Source: Gammaproteobacteria bacterium (GTDB lineage Bacteria; Pseudomonadota; Gammaproteobacteria; Steroidobacterales; Rariloculaceae). Taken from it: a DNA stretch of 14,059 bases. The DNA lies in NCBI GenBank assembly GCA_004357505.1, contig SMWC01000061.1, forward strand, positions 1-14,059. The letters are read 5' to 3'. Below the pieces are notes generated by a model, which did no database searches, was not told the DNA's origin, and saw nothing but the letters and a program-made list of their open reading frames with translations. Below, piece by piece: positions 6,442-13,854 of this stretch (position 1 is its first letter; each line of letters begins with the position of its first letter). The position numbers were made by a program, and so were the translations under genes.

Positions 6442-7472
6442 GCGCTGGCCAGAAGCCTGGCCGTGACATCCACAATCGGGATGACCCGCTCATAGGCCAT
6501 CCGGGTTGGTCCAATGACACCGAGAACCCCCATGGTGTCACCTTCCGTGGTGTAGGGCGCGGTCACGACGCTACACTCATCCAGCAACTGATACCCGGAT
6601 TCCCGGCCGATGAATATCTGGACCCCATCCATGTGGAGACTTTGATCCAACAGATGCAGCACTTCGCGTTGCCGCCCAAATGCCTGGAACAGACGCTTAA
6701 GTTTGTCCATATCCGCCAGTCCCCCCAAGCCCATGAGATTCGTCTCACCCGCCACGACAAACTCCACCTCCGGCTCCTTGTCAGGGAATGCCTGTTGCGC
6801 CATCTCGATAGCGGAAATCATTAAGGTATTCATACTCTCGCGGGTCTCGCGAAGCTCCTTGAGAAGCTGTTTTCTTACTTGAGCAAGGTCGCGACCACCG
6901 AACTGCTCGGTCAGGTAATTACCGGCCTGCTGTAATTCTTCTTTGGTGAAGTCGCGGTTGACCTTGATGATCTTGTTCTGAACGTCGCGGTCATTCAGCA
7001 CCAGGATTGCCAGGACCCGACGATCGGACAGCGGCAAGAACTCGATCTGACGCAGCGCTGTGTGCACCCGTCTCGGTACCGTCACCACGCCGGCGAGTTG
7101 GGTCACGGCGGACAATAGATTCGATGCGGACAACGCGAGTGCCTGAGGATCTGAGTCCTGCAAAGCCTCTTGGAACTGCTCTAGCTCCTCGCCTTTGGGC
7201 GGTTTTAGCTTCACGAGCGTGTCGACGAAAAAGCGGTACCCCTTGATCGTCGGCACCCGACCCGCCGAGGTATGCGGTGCCGCAACGAAGCCCAACGTTT
7301 CCAGATCGGCCATGACATTCCGGATCGTCGCCGGACTGAAGTCGAGCCGGGAATCCCGGGACAACGTCTCCGACCCGAGCGGCTGTCCGTCGCGAATATA
7401 GCGGTCTACCAGCACCTTCAACAGATGCTGAGCCCGTTCATTCGGAATTTCTTGCGGACTGATCCCCGGCAT
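6423..7472 (-). CDS. hrcA: Heat-inducible transcription repressor HrcA
   Basis: HrcA represses class I heat-shock genes by binding the CIRCE inverted repeat, and its activity depends on GroEL in the species studied. 349 aa. The N-terminal winged helix-turn-helix includes SPATIRNVMADLE (46-58) and PHTSAGRVPT (66-75), followed by GYRFFVD (78-84), all family hallmarks. The rest is the GAF-like and dimerisation region, ending in GVLGVIGPTRMAYERVIPIVD. ATG at 7470-7472 has AGAGG 9 nt upstream. It is first in the hrcA-grpE-dnaK-dnaJ series. I find no convincing CIRCE in this window, so its target (commonly groESL) is probably elsewhere. Secure identity. Confidence 0.96.
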   Translation of the reverse strand: MPGISPQEIPNERAQHLLKVLVDRYIRDGQPLGSETLSRDSRLDFSPATIRNVMADLETLGFVAAPHTSAGRVPTIKGYRFFVDTLVKLKPPKGEELEQFQEALQDSDPQALALSASNLLSAVTQLAGVVTVPRRVHTALRQIEFLPLSDRRVLAILVLNDRDVQNKIIKVNRDFTKEELQQAGNYLTEQFGGRDLAQVRKQLLKELRETRESMNTLMISAIEMAQQAFPDKEPEVEFVVAGETNLMGLGGLADMDKLKRLFQAFGRQREVLHLLDQSLHMDGVQIFIGRESGYQLLDECSVVTAPYTTEGDTMGVLGVIGPTRMAYERVIPIVDVTARLLASALKSRI

Positions 7473-7518
7473 ATTTCTGAGCCTCTATTTACTGAGTGCA
7501 CAGGTATTGAGCACCAAC

Positions 7519-7548
7519 ACGCTAGCAACCACTTCCTGCGCCTGTCAA
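7519..7548 (-). promoter_or_regulatory. Possible sigma-70 promoter of hrcA
   Basis: On the minus strand a perfect -35 TTGACA (7543-7548) is followed after 18 nt by TAGCGT (7519-7524), a poor -10. The position, about 40 nt before the hrcA start, is reasonable. No CCCCAT-type element accompanies it, so it does not look like a heat-shock promoter. Confidence 0.35.
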
Positions 7549-7583
7549 GAATGGACAACCGGCTTACCGATATTGCTGACCGT

Positions 7584-7612
7584 GGCTCCTAGGGGCCAAA
7601 CTTCAGTACAAT
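7584..7612 (+). promoter_or_regulatory. Possible nadK promoter with a near-palindrome at -35
   Basis: TACAAT at 7607-7612 is a good -10 about 30 nt before the nadK ATG. No recognisable -35 sits at the right distance. Instead a 14-bp near-palindrome, GGCTCCTAGGGGCC (7584-7597, one mismatched pair), occupies that place, which could be an operator or activator site. This is the rest of the 168-bp divergent spacer between hrcA and nadK. Confidence 0.35.
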
Positions 7613-7640
7613 AACGGCCGGTAGAGTCAGCCGGTTCCGT

Positions 7641-8546
7641 ATGACATCTCAATTCAAAAACGTCGGGTTATGGGGACGCCTCCATGAAGCAACCGTCGCC
7701 GAGCCTGCTGCTACGATCGTCTCGCACTTGCGCAGCCGGGAGATCGAGGTGTTTTTCCCTGAACAGGTAGGCATTCCTGCAGAAATCAGCGACGTGGCCT
7801 GTCTGCCGACGCACGATCTCCCAAAGGCCGTCGATTTGATAATCGCCATCGGCGGCGACGGCACCCTTTTGCACGCAGCGCGTGGCGTAGCCAAGCAGGG
7901 CGTGCCGCTACTCGGGATCAACCTGGGCAGATTAGGGTTCCTAACCGACATTTCCCCCGAGCACATGTTGGAGAAGATCGACGCCATCCTCTCGGGCGAT
8001 TTTGTCGAAGAGAGCCGCTTGATGTTACAGGCTCAGATCACCGGAGAGGGTAGCAACAACGCAGCGATGCTGGCGCTGAACGATGTGGTCCTCAAAACCG
8101 GCCAAACAGGCCACATGCAGGATTTCACCACCTACGTGGATGGGGAGTACGTTAATACCCACGGCGGTGACGGGTTGATCGTCGCCACGGCCACCGGGTC
8201 TACCGCGTACGCGTTGTCCTGCGGGGGACCTATCATCCAACCAAACGTCGATGCTCTCGTCATCGTGCCGATCTGCCCTCACACCTTAAGCGATCGGCCA
8301 CTCGTCGTCAGGGCGCAAAGCAAAATAGAGGTACGTGTACGGCCACGCCTCGACGATCGGCCGCAAGTCGCTTGTGATGGCGACAGCTTGGGCGAGATGA
8401 GCGTTGACGAAACGCTGCAAATTCAAGTAGCTGAGGAAACGGTGAAGCTGTTGCATCCGCGAGATCTCAGCTATTACGAGCAGTTGCGCTCCAAACTCAG
8501 TTGGGGACGGACCAATCGCTCATCACGCAATCCCGATGCCGGCTGA
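7641..8546 (+). CDS. nadK: NAD kinase (ATP-NAD kinase)
   Basis: Phosphorylates NAD to NADP, the only route to NADP in most bacteria. 301 aa, near the E. coli length of 292. The family motif GGDGT is at residues 71-75 (IAIGGDGTLLHAAR), with NLGRLGFL at 94-101, the NE-type motif here as NDVV at 147-150, and the nucleotide-binding GDGLIVATATGSTAY ending near 190, followed by GGPI. ATG at 7641 matches the family start, although no strong Shine-Dalgarno precedes it. recN begins 3 nt after its stop, so the two are probably co-transcribed, as they are neighbours in E. coli. Secure. Confidence 0.97.
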   Translation: MTSQFKNVGLWGRLHEATVAEPAATIVSHLRSREIEVFFPEQVGIPAEISDVACLPTHDLPKAVDLIIAIGGDGTLLHAARGVAKQGVPLLGINLGRLGFLTDISPEHMLEKIDAILSGDFVEESRLMLQAQITGEGSNNAAMLALNDVVLKTGQTGHMQDFTTYVDGEYVNTHGGDGLIVATATGSTAYALSCGGPIIQPNVDALVIVPICPHTLSDRPLVVRAQSKIEVRVRPRLDDRPQVACDGDSLGEMSVDETLQIQVAEETVKLLHPRDLSYYEQLRSKLSWGRTNRSSRNPDAG

Positions 8547-8549
8547 TCC

Positions 8550-10223
8550 ATGCTGAACCTGATCCGTATCAGGAATTACGCCATCATCGACGAGGTCGAA
8601 CTCGAGTTCGAGCCGGGGTTCAGTGTCATGACCGGCGAGACCGGTGCTGGAAAGTCCATTCTCGTCGATGCGCTGGGACTGGCGTTAGGCGACCGTGCCG
8701 ATGCCAGCATGGTACGGCAGGGCACAGACCGCGCAGAAATCAGCGTCTCATTCGACTGTCCGGACACGTACCCTGCAGCGGAGTGGCTGCGGAAACACGG
8801 CTTGGACCAAGAACAATGCTGCGTGATTCGCCGCGTGATCAGCGCCGAGGGCCGCTCGCGCGCCTTTATCAACTCTCATCCGGTGACCCTGCAAGACTTG
8901 CGTGACCTCGGTGAGCTGCTCGTGGATATCCACGGACAACACGCGCACCAGTCTCTCCTCCACCAGGGGGCACAGCGGCAAATCCTGGATCTCCATGGCG
9001 GGCATCAAGAGCTCGTCACGACCGTAGCTGACCACTTCACAACCTGGCGAACACTGGAGGAAGACCTCCAGGCGCGGCGCCAGGGCGACGAAGACCGGGA
9101 GGCGCAACTGGAATTACTCCGTTTCCAGATTACCGAACTGCAAACGCTCGGTCTGGAACAGGACGAACTTGAGCCGCTGAACACGGAGCGGAACCGCTTG
9201 AGCAATGTCGACCGGCTGACCCATGGGCTAAACGCCGCGCTTGATCAACTCTACGAAGCAGACGCGGTATCGGCCTATGCGCTGGTTGCAGCGGCGGCGA
9301 AGGAGCTGCAGAGCTTAAGCGAACTCGATCCCGGGCTCGTGGCGCCGAGCAGTCTTGTCGCCGAAGCGGAGATTCAGCTCAGTGAAGCTGCCGCCGACCT
9401 CGCCCGCTACCGCGATCGTCTGGAGCCCGATCCGGAGCGCCTCGAGTGGATCGACAGCCGCTTGAACAAGATTCGCGAACTCGCGCGCAAACACAAAACC
9501 GACGAGAACGCCCTCGCGAGTCTACACAGCAGGTTGCAGACGCGGTTCGATGAACTTGAGAAAAGCGGCGAATCGTTAGAACTGCTCGCGGAACGGACAC
9601 AGATGGCCGAAGCTGCCTACTTCACGGCTGCCGGCGAGCTCTTCGAGGCCCGTGTAGCGAGCGGTGAGAAGCTGGCCGAACTCGTCTGCGCACAACTGCG
9701 CGATCTGGGTTTGCCCCACGGCCGCTTTCGTGTCGATCTGACGCAAAAGACGCGCGAACGTGCCGACGCGCACGGCCTGGAGCGAATCGAGTTCCAGGTC
9801 AGCCTCAATCCCGGCCAGGAGTTTGGAGCGCTATCCCGAGTTGCCTCCGGCGGCGAGTTATCACGAGTCAGCTTGGCACTGGAGGTGGTCGGTACTGGCG
9901 CGAGATCGGTTCCGACCATGGTTTTCGACGAGGTTGACGCAGGCATCGGCGGTGGCGTTGCGGAAATCGTTGGACGCCGGCTAGCGGAGCTTGCAATCAA
10001 CCGGCAAGTCCTGTGCGTGACCCATCTTGCTCAGGTCGCGAGCCAGGGCCGCCACCACTACCGAGTCGTCAAGCTCACCGACGGTGTAACGGCTCGAACC
10101 AATGTCCGGGAATTAGGTGCGGAAGATCGCCTCGAAGAGCTCTCGAGGATGCTCGGCGGCGTAGAAATTACCGAGCGCACTCGAGCCCATGCCGAAGAGA
10201 TGATGAGCCGCGCCGCAAAATGA
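8550..10223 (+). CDS. recN: DNA repair protein RecN (SMC-like ATPase)
   Basis: SMC-family protein in recombinational repair of double-strand breaks. 557 aa (E. coli 553). Walker A GETGAGKS is at residues 29-36, a long charged coiled-coil region occupies the middle (about 160-390), then the ABC signature SGGELSR at 433-439 and Walker B MVFDEVDAGIGGG from 457. Both ATPase halves come from one chain as expected. ATG at 8550-8552 lies 3 nt after nadK with no clear Shine-Dalgarno, so translation is probably coupled. I do not see a LexA box just upstream, unlike the strongly SOS-induced E. coli gene. Converges on fur with 17 nt between stops. Secure. Confidence 0.98.
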   Translation: MLNLIRIRNYAIIDEVELEFEPGFSVMTGETGAGKSILVDALGLALGDRADASMVRQGTDRAEISVSFDCPDTYPAAEWLRKHGLDQEQCCVIRRVISAEGRSRAFINSHPVTLQDLRDLGELLVDIHGQHAHQSLLHQGAQRQILDLHGGHQELVTTVADHFTTWRTLEEDLQARRQGDEDREAQLELLRFQITELQTLGLEQDELEPLNTERNRLSNVDRLTHGLNAALDQLYEADAVSAYALVAAAAKELQSLSELDPGLVAPSSLVAEAEIQLSEAAADLARYRDRLEPDPERLEWIDSRLNKIRELARKHKTDENALASLHSRLQTRFDELEKSGESLELLAERTQMAEAAYFTAAGELFEARVASGEKLAELVCAQLRDLGLPHGRFRVDLTQKTRERADAHGLERIEFQVSLNPGQEFGALSRVASGGELSRVSLALEVVGTGARSVPTMVFDEVDAGIGGGVAEIVGRRLAELAINRQVLCVTHLAQVASQGRHHYRVVKLTDGVTARTNVRELGAEDRLEELSRMLGGVEITERTRAHAEEMMSRAAK

Positions 10224-10240
10224 AAATTCGCTGGATTACG

Positions 10241-10645
10241 TTAGTCTTCCTTACGACGAACGTATAGAACGAGGCTGTGATCCTCAATGGTATAGCCGTG
10301 CTTCTCGGCAATCTCGTTCTGCAGATCTTCGATTCTCTCGTCGTAGAATTCGATGACCTCCCCGGTCTTAAGACAGACCATATGATCGTGGTGGGGTCCG
10401 TCGGCCAGTTCGAAAACGGATGTGCCGCCCTCGAAGTTGTGTCGGGTCACCAGGCCGGCTTGCTCGAATTGCGTCAGCACGCGGTACACGGTCGCGAGAC
10501 CGAACTCTTGCCCTGACACCAGCAGCGCCCTATAGACGGCCTCAGCGCTGAGATGGCGCTCGGCACTGGTCTCCAGGACTTCGAGGACTTTGAGCCTCGG
10601 AGACGTCACTTTTAGCCCTGCGTCGCGGAGATCCTGGCGTTCCAC
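10241..10645 (-). CDS. fur: Ferric uptake regulator Fur
   Basis: Iron-sensing repressor that binds Fur boxes as a dimer when loaded with Fe2+. 134 aa: an N-terminal winged helix (LKVTSPRLKVLEVLE; DNA-recognition segment LATVYRVLTQFEQAGLV) and a C-terminal dimerisation domain. Metal ligands known from Pseudomonas Fur are all present with a one-residue offset: His31, Glu79, His88, Glu99, and His85, Asp87, Glu106, His123. The CxxC of enterobacterial Fur is reduced to one Cys (Cys91, CLKTG), as in Pseudomonas. GTG start at 10643-10645 with AGGAG about 10 nt upstream, in a small inverted repeat. Divergent from bamE, convergent with recN. Secure. Confidence 0.97.
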   Translation of the reverse strand: MERQDLRDAGLKVTSPRLKVLEVLETSAERHLSAEAVYRALLVSGQEFGLATVYRVLTQFEQAGLVTRHNFEGGTSVFELADGPHHDHMVCLKTGEVIEFYDERIEDLQNEIAEKHGYTIEDHSLVLYVRRKED

Positions 10646-10650
10646 GTTCT

Positions 10651-10669
10651 ACTCGCTCCTCGAGTGAGT
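10651..10669. repeat. Imperfect 19-bp palindrome in the fur-bamE spacer
   Basis: ACTCGCTC (10651-10658) and GAGTGAGT (10662-10669) are inverted copies with one mismatch and a 3-nt centre. On the fur transcript the 3' arm and loop include the GAGGAG Shine-Dalgarno, so a hairpin could hide it. On the DNA level it directly precedes the bamE -10 candidate. It does not resemble a Fur box. Confidence 0.45.
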
Positions 10670-10675
10670 TATGAT
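10670..10675 (+). promoter_or_regulatory. Possible -10 element for bamE
   Basis: TATGAT, 5 of 6 to the -10 consensus, about 42 nt before the bamE start. The segment 17 nt upstream (TTCTAC) is a poor -35. Placement in the short divergent spacer makes it the best candidate available. Confidence 0.33.
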
Positions 10676-10716
10676 GCGCGCCCCATTATCGCCTAGATTC
10701 ATCCCGGTCCTCCAGC

Positions 10717-11058
10717 GTGACTGCAGCCATTATCCGCCCTTTCTCCACAGCCAGCATCCTGGCCGCGGCGGTGCTGTTGCTGAGCGCCTGTATCTATCGA
10801 ATCGATATTCAGCAGGGCAACCTGCTGGAAGAGTCGGTCATCGCCCAGGTAGAGATCGGCATGACACGCAGCCAGGTACAGTTCCTGCTGGGTTCGCCCA
10901 TGATCGCATCCATCTTTCATCGAGATCGCTGGGATTACACCTATTACTTTCAACAAGGTCGTTCGCAAGAGATCGAGCGTCGCTGGTTTATCGTCTATTT
11001 TGAAAACGATCGAGTGACTACTCTCGACAAGAATGCCGTAGCCGAACCGCCCGCCTGA
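10717..11058 (+). CDS. bamE: Outer membrane assembly lipoprotein BamE (SmpA/OmlA)
   Basis: Lipoprotein of the BAM complex that inserts beta-barrel proteins into the outer membrane. 113 aa. The N-terminus is a lipoprotein signal peptide: hydrophobic ILAAAVLLLSAC with lipobox LSA-Cys, the lipidated residue being Cys25. After it come the family features YRIDIQQGN, the conserved VEIGMTRSQVQFLLGSP, and the beta-strand region DRWDYTYYF. The GTG at 10717 is the best start for a normal signal length, though no Shine-Dalgarno is obvious. It faces fur divergently (as fur-omlA in Pseudomonas) and its stop abuts the rnfH stop with no spacer. Secure. Confidence 0.95.
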   Translation: MTAAIIRPFSTASILAAAVLLLSACIYRIDIQQGNLLEESVIAQVEIGMTRSQVQFLLGSPMIASIFHRDRWDYTYYFQQGRSQEIERRWFIVYFENDRVTTLDKNAVAEPPA

Positions 11059-11394
11059 CTATTTATCCTGCCCGCTTTGCGGACGACCCATGACGCCACC
11101 GCTCGCGGCCAGGTTAGAGCGCATGGCGCGCGGATCCTGCTTCAACGGCCGGCAGATCTCTACCCGTTCTCGCGGGGCTAACAGCCTGTCTTCCTCCACG
11201 CGATCGCCGAACACCCCGAGTACGAGCGGGCCAGTTAGAATTTCGGGAAATTTCTCAAGGAGACCGGCACGCCGAACCGCCTCAACGGCTGTCAGGCCCG
11301 GGGTAAACGGAATACGGACCACGCGCTGAATTTCCGCTGTGGCGTAAACGACGTCAACCGTCTCGTCTTCGTCTTCGCTATCCCGTGTCGTCAC
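11059..11394 (-). CDS. rnfH: RnfH family protein (UPF0125, RatB)
   Basis: Small protein with a ubiquitin-like beta-grasp fold. Its biochemical role is not established; it is named for linkage to rnf genes in some bacteria and is usually next to ratA. 111 aa. Family features: VDVVYATAEIQRVVRIPFTPGLTAVEAVRRAG, then GVFGDRVEEDRLLAPRERVEICRPLKQDP, the last being the hallmark end of the fold, followed by a basic tail (DPRAMRSNLAA). GTG at 11392-11394 has GAGGA 7 nt upstream. 43 nt after ratA, likely same transcript. Convergent with bamE, the two stop codons being adjacent. Confidence 0.93.
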   Translation of the reverse strand: MTTRDSEDEDETVDVVYATAEIQRVVRIPFTPGLTAVEAVRRAGLLEKFPEILTGPLVLGVFGDRVEEDRLLAPRERVEICRPLKQDPRAMRSNLAASGGVMGRPQSGQDK

Positions 11395-11437
11395 GCACTT
11401 GTCCTCAGCGTTGTAACCACCTGTTGCAAACTACGGG

Positions 11438-11869
11438 CTAATCATACAGTGCCTCAGCCCGGGCGATAAACGCGCTGATCTGTGATCGGACCGCTTCTTC
11501 GAAGAACACGGCAAAGAGCATATTCAACGGTGTATGGGCGATTTCGAAGTCCAGTGTCAGGGTGACTTCGGAGCCACCGTCATGATGGTCGTCGAAAGTC
11601 CACGCTCCCTCGAGTGAGCTGAACGGCCCCTTGAGCAACTCTATCTCGATTCGGTGGGGTGCGTTCAAGCGGTTCCGGGTAGAAAACTGCTTGTACAGGC
11701 CGCCTAAGCCTACGTCCAACGTCGCCTCGACCAAGTCGTTTGTGCGGCGCTGAATTGTCGCACGCTGACACCAGGACAGAAACTCCGGGTAGCTGGCGAT
11801 ATCGTCCACCAACTCGAACATCTGGCTTGCGCTGTATCGAACTCGCGCATTACGACGAACCGTACGCAT
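11438..11869 (-). CDS. ratA: RatA family START-domain protein (COQ10-like)
   Basis: 143 aa, slightly shorter than E. coli RatA (158). The single START/polyketide-cyclase-like domain runs from RRNARVRYSASQMFELVDDIASYPEFLSWC to TPLNMLFAVFFEEAVRSQISAFIARAE, the typical ends of the family. E. coli RatA was reported to block 70S ribosome association. Related COQ10 proteins bind ubiquinone, so the true role may be lipid-quinone handling rather than toxicity; the sequence does not decide. ATG at 11867-11869 is only 6 nt after the transporter stop, suggesting co-transcription and coupling. Partner rnfH follows. Confidence 0.92.
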   Translation of the reverse strand: MRTVRRNARVRYSASQMFELVDDIASYPEFLSWCQRATIQRRTNDLVEATLDVGLGGLYKQFSTRNRLNAPHRIEIELLKGPFSSLEGAWTFDDHHDGGSEVTLTLDFEIAHTPLNMLFAVFFEEAVRSQISAFIARAEALYD

Positions 11870-11875
11870 CCGAGC

Positions 11876-13249
11876 TCAGAAAAGACCTACGGCGTTGAGG
11901 AAAATTAAAACGACCGCAACCGGCGCGATGTATCGAGCGGCAAAACACCAGGCCCGGTATCCGGGTCCCGCCGCCGGATCCAACTCATCGGCACTGGAGT
12001 TCCGCGACATGACCCAGCCGGCGAAAAAGACGATTGCCAGACCACCAAGCGGCAGCATGATATTACTCGTCAGGAAATCCAGATTGTCGAATAGCGTTCT
12101 GCCGAAAAGACGAAAGTTTGCGAGCACGTTGAAGGAGCCGACGCTGAGGAAACCGAGGACCCATGTCGTCACGCCAACGAGCCCTGCGGCGCTGGTTCGG
12201 CGCAACTTAGCAGTCTCGATCAGCCAGGCGACCGCGGGCTCCATAAGACTGATCGCAGAAGTCCATGCTGCGAACGTCAGCAGGAGAAAAAACAGTACGG
12301 CGACGATGATGCCCCCGGGCATTTGTCCAAAAGCCAACGGCAAGGTTTGAAAGATTAGACCCGGCCCAGCAGCCGGGTCGAGCCCGTTCGCGAACACGAT
12401 CGGGAAGATGACCAGACCGGCGACTATTGCAATGCCCGTGTCGGCACAGATCACGGCGACCGACGTCCGGGCAATCGACGCCCCAGCCGGAAGATACGCC
12501 CCGTATGCCATGACAGCGCCCATGCCGACGCTCAGGGTGAAAAATGCGTGGCCCAATGCCGCCAGCGCACCAGCCCGAGTCAGCTCCGAAAATTTCGGTT
12601 CGAACATAAACCGCAAGCCTTGAGCGAAATCACCGGCGATGATGCTGTAGCCCAGGAGCATCAGCAGCAACACAACCAGCGCAGGCATCAGGACGCGCAC
12701 TGCACGCTCCAGTCCGCGCTCGACTCCCCTGGATACCACGACCGTCGTCATGACCATAAATAAGGTGTGCCAGAATCCCGTGGCAATCCAACTACCCGAC
12801 AACCCGGAAAAAATCTCATCTACGCCCGCCGAGTCCACCTCGACGAAAGCACCTGATGCACTCTCGAAGATATAAGCGAGCGCCCAGCCCGCGATGACGC
12901 TGTAGTAAGAAAGGATGAGAAAGCCGGTGATCACGCCGGCGACACCGATGAGTCCCCAGTGCCGGCTACCGCCTTCCTCCTCGCCCAGCAACGCCATGGT
13001 CGCGATCGGGTTACGCCTACCACGCCGGCCAATCAGGATCTCGGCCATCATGATCGGCAGTCCGACCATGAAGACACAGAGCAAGTAGACTAGAACAAAC
13101 GCGCCGCCGCCATTAACGCCGGCAATATAGGGAAACTTCCAGATATTGCCCAGACCGATCGCAGACCCCGACACTGCCAGAATAAAGGCGAAGCGCGACG
13201 ACCACTGACCATGCAGAGAGGTACGGCGCTCAGGAACAGCTACAGCCAT
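11876..13249 (-). CDS. Sodium-coupled transporter, NSS/SNF family (11 TM, LeuT fold)
   Basis: Inner-membrane symporter, probably of an amino acid or similar small solute driven by Na+. 457 aa with about 11 hydrophobic segments, as in MhsT-type bacterial members. TM1 has the signature GSAIGLGNIWKFPYIAGVNG, with the unwound region binding Na+ and substrate. TM6 has SVGMGAVMAYGAYL. TM8 has AAWTSAISLMEP, whose Thr-Ser pair matches a LeuT Na2-site position. The N-terminus is short. ATG at 13247-13249 has AAGGGA 7 nt upstream. It lies 6 nt before ratA and divergent from smpB, a place where the compared genomes, as I recall them, have no gene. Substrate cannot be told from sequence alone. Confidence 0.94.
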   Translation of the reverse strand: MAVAVPERRTSLHGQWSSRFAFILAVSGSAIGLGNIWKFPYIAGVNGGGAFVLVYLLCVFMVGLPIMMAEILIGRRGRRNPIATMALLGEEEGGSRHWGLIGVAGVITGFLILSYYSVIAGWALAYIFESASGAFVEVDSAGVDEIFSGLSGSWIATGFWHTLFMVMTTVVVSRGVERGLERAVRVLMPALVVLLLMLLGYSIIAGDFAQGLRFMFEPKFSELTRAGALAALGHAFFTLSVGMGAVMAYGAYLPAGASIARTSVAVICADTGIAIVAGLVIFPIVFANGLDPAAGPGLIFQTLPLAFGQMPGGIIVAVLFFLLLTFAAWTSAISLMEPAVAWLIETAKLRRTSAAGLVGVTTWVLGFLSVGSFNVLANFRLFGRTLFDNLDFLTSNIMLPLGGLAIVFFAGWVMSRNSSADELDPAAGPGYRAWCFAARYIAPVAVVLIFLNAVGLF

Positions 13250-13282
13250 GACAGATTCCCTTAACAGTGATTTTTATTTTCG

Positions 13283-13288
13283 ATTTTA
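13283..13288 (-). promoter_or_regulatory. Possible -10 for the transporter-ratA-rnfH operon
   Basis: TAAAAT on the minus strand (5 of 6 to consensus), 34 nt before the transporter ATG, in the 55-bp AT-rich spacer shared with smpB. No good -35 is visible at 16-18 nt. The same spacer must also carry any smpB promoter; TTAACA at 13261-13266 is a possible -35 for it, but without a good -10. Confidence 0.3.
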
Positions 13289-13304
13289 GGATCATTGCAT
13301 CATC

Positions 13305-13784
13305 ATGGCCAGAAAGACCGGCAAACAATCGGCCTCCACCATCGCCGTGAACAAGAAGGCGCGGTTCAACTATTTCATCGAGGAACGATTCGAAGCGGGA
13401 CTCGCGCTTAAAGGCTGGGAGGTCAAAAGTCTCAGAGCCGGCAAAGCGCAACTCACAGAGAGCTATGTCATCGTGCGCAACGGCGAGGTCTGGCTGCTCG
13501 GCGCTCACCTGACGCCCTTACTCTCGATGTCTACCCACATGCATGCCGATCCCACCAGAACAAGAAAATTGCTGTTGCACCGTAAACAGATAGATCGCCT
13601 CAGTGGTCTCGTGGATCGCAAAGGCTATACGTTGGTACCGCTGAAGTTGTATTGGGGGCATGGCAAAGCAAAGCTCGCGGTAGGACTAGCCAAAGGTAAG
13701 AAGCAATATGATAAGCGCGCCACCGAAAAGGATCGAGACTGGCAGCGGGACAAGGCCAGGACAATGAAGGCCGTCAACCGCTAG
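13305..13784 (+). CDS. smpB: SsrA-binding protein SmpB
   Basis: Binds the tRNA-like domain of tmRNA and brings it to stalled ribosomes for trans-translation. 159 aa, the usual size. The OB-fold core is clear: NKKARFNYFIEERFEAGLAL, GWEVKSLRAGKAQLTESYV, GEVWLLGAHL, then RKLLLHRKQIDRL, YTLVPLKLYW and KAKLAVGLAKGKKQYDKR. The C-terminal basic tail (ATEKDRDWQRDKARTMKAV) is the part that enters the decoding centre. ATG at 13305; the nearest purine-rich motif AGGA is about 13 nt away, so initiation signals are weak. Its RNA partner ssrA begins about 70 nt downstream. Secure. Confidence 0.98.
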   Translation: MARKTGKQSASTIAVNKKARFNYFIEERFEAGLALKGWEVKSLRAGKAQLTESYVIVRNGEVWLLGAHLTPLLSMSTHMHADPTRTRKLLLHRKQIDRLSGLVDRKGYTLVPLKLYWGHGKAKLAVGLAKGKKQYDKRATEKDRDWQRDKARTMKAVNR

Positions 13785-13817
13785 CTGACGTTAATCTACC
13801 GTTCGCCGCCTATGCCC

Positions 13818-13845
13818 TTGTAATGATGTGTCAGGAGCCTAAACT
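13818..13845 (+). promoter_or_regulatory. Possible promoter of ssrA
   Basis: TTGTAA (13818-13823) and TAAACT (13840-13845) are separated by 16 nt and lie so that transcription would begin at about the mature tmRNA 5' end (13855) or slightly before. Each element matches consensus at 4 of 6 positions. No terminator is visible between smpB and ssrA, so read-through is also possible. Confidence 0.42.
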
Positions 13846-13854
13846 TCATCGGCT

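Noticed and set aside
7496..7516. GAGTGC-N9-GAGCAC upstream of hrcA, spaced like CIRCE
   Set aside because: The halves have the right 9-nt spacing but are in near-direct, not inverted, orientation and lack the TTA/TAA ends, so this is not a CIRCE by sequence.
8400..8550. LexA box before recN
   Set aside because: I looked for CTGT-N8-ACAG in the end of nadK and found none.
10224..10240. Bidirectional terminator between recN and fur
   Set aside because: The 17-nt gap contains no inverted repeat or T-run.
10668..10690. Possible Fur box (GATAATG...CATCATAAC on the minus strand)
   Set aside because: The arms align to the consensus only with a gap, and the 7-nt middle is GC-rich. Too weak to call, although autoregulation would be plausible here.
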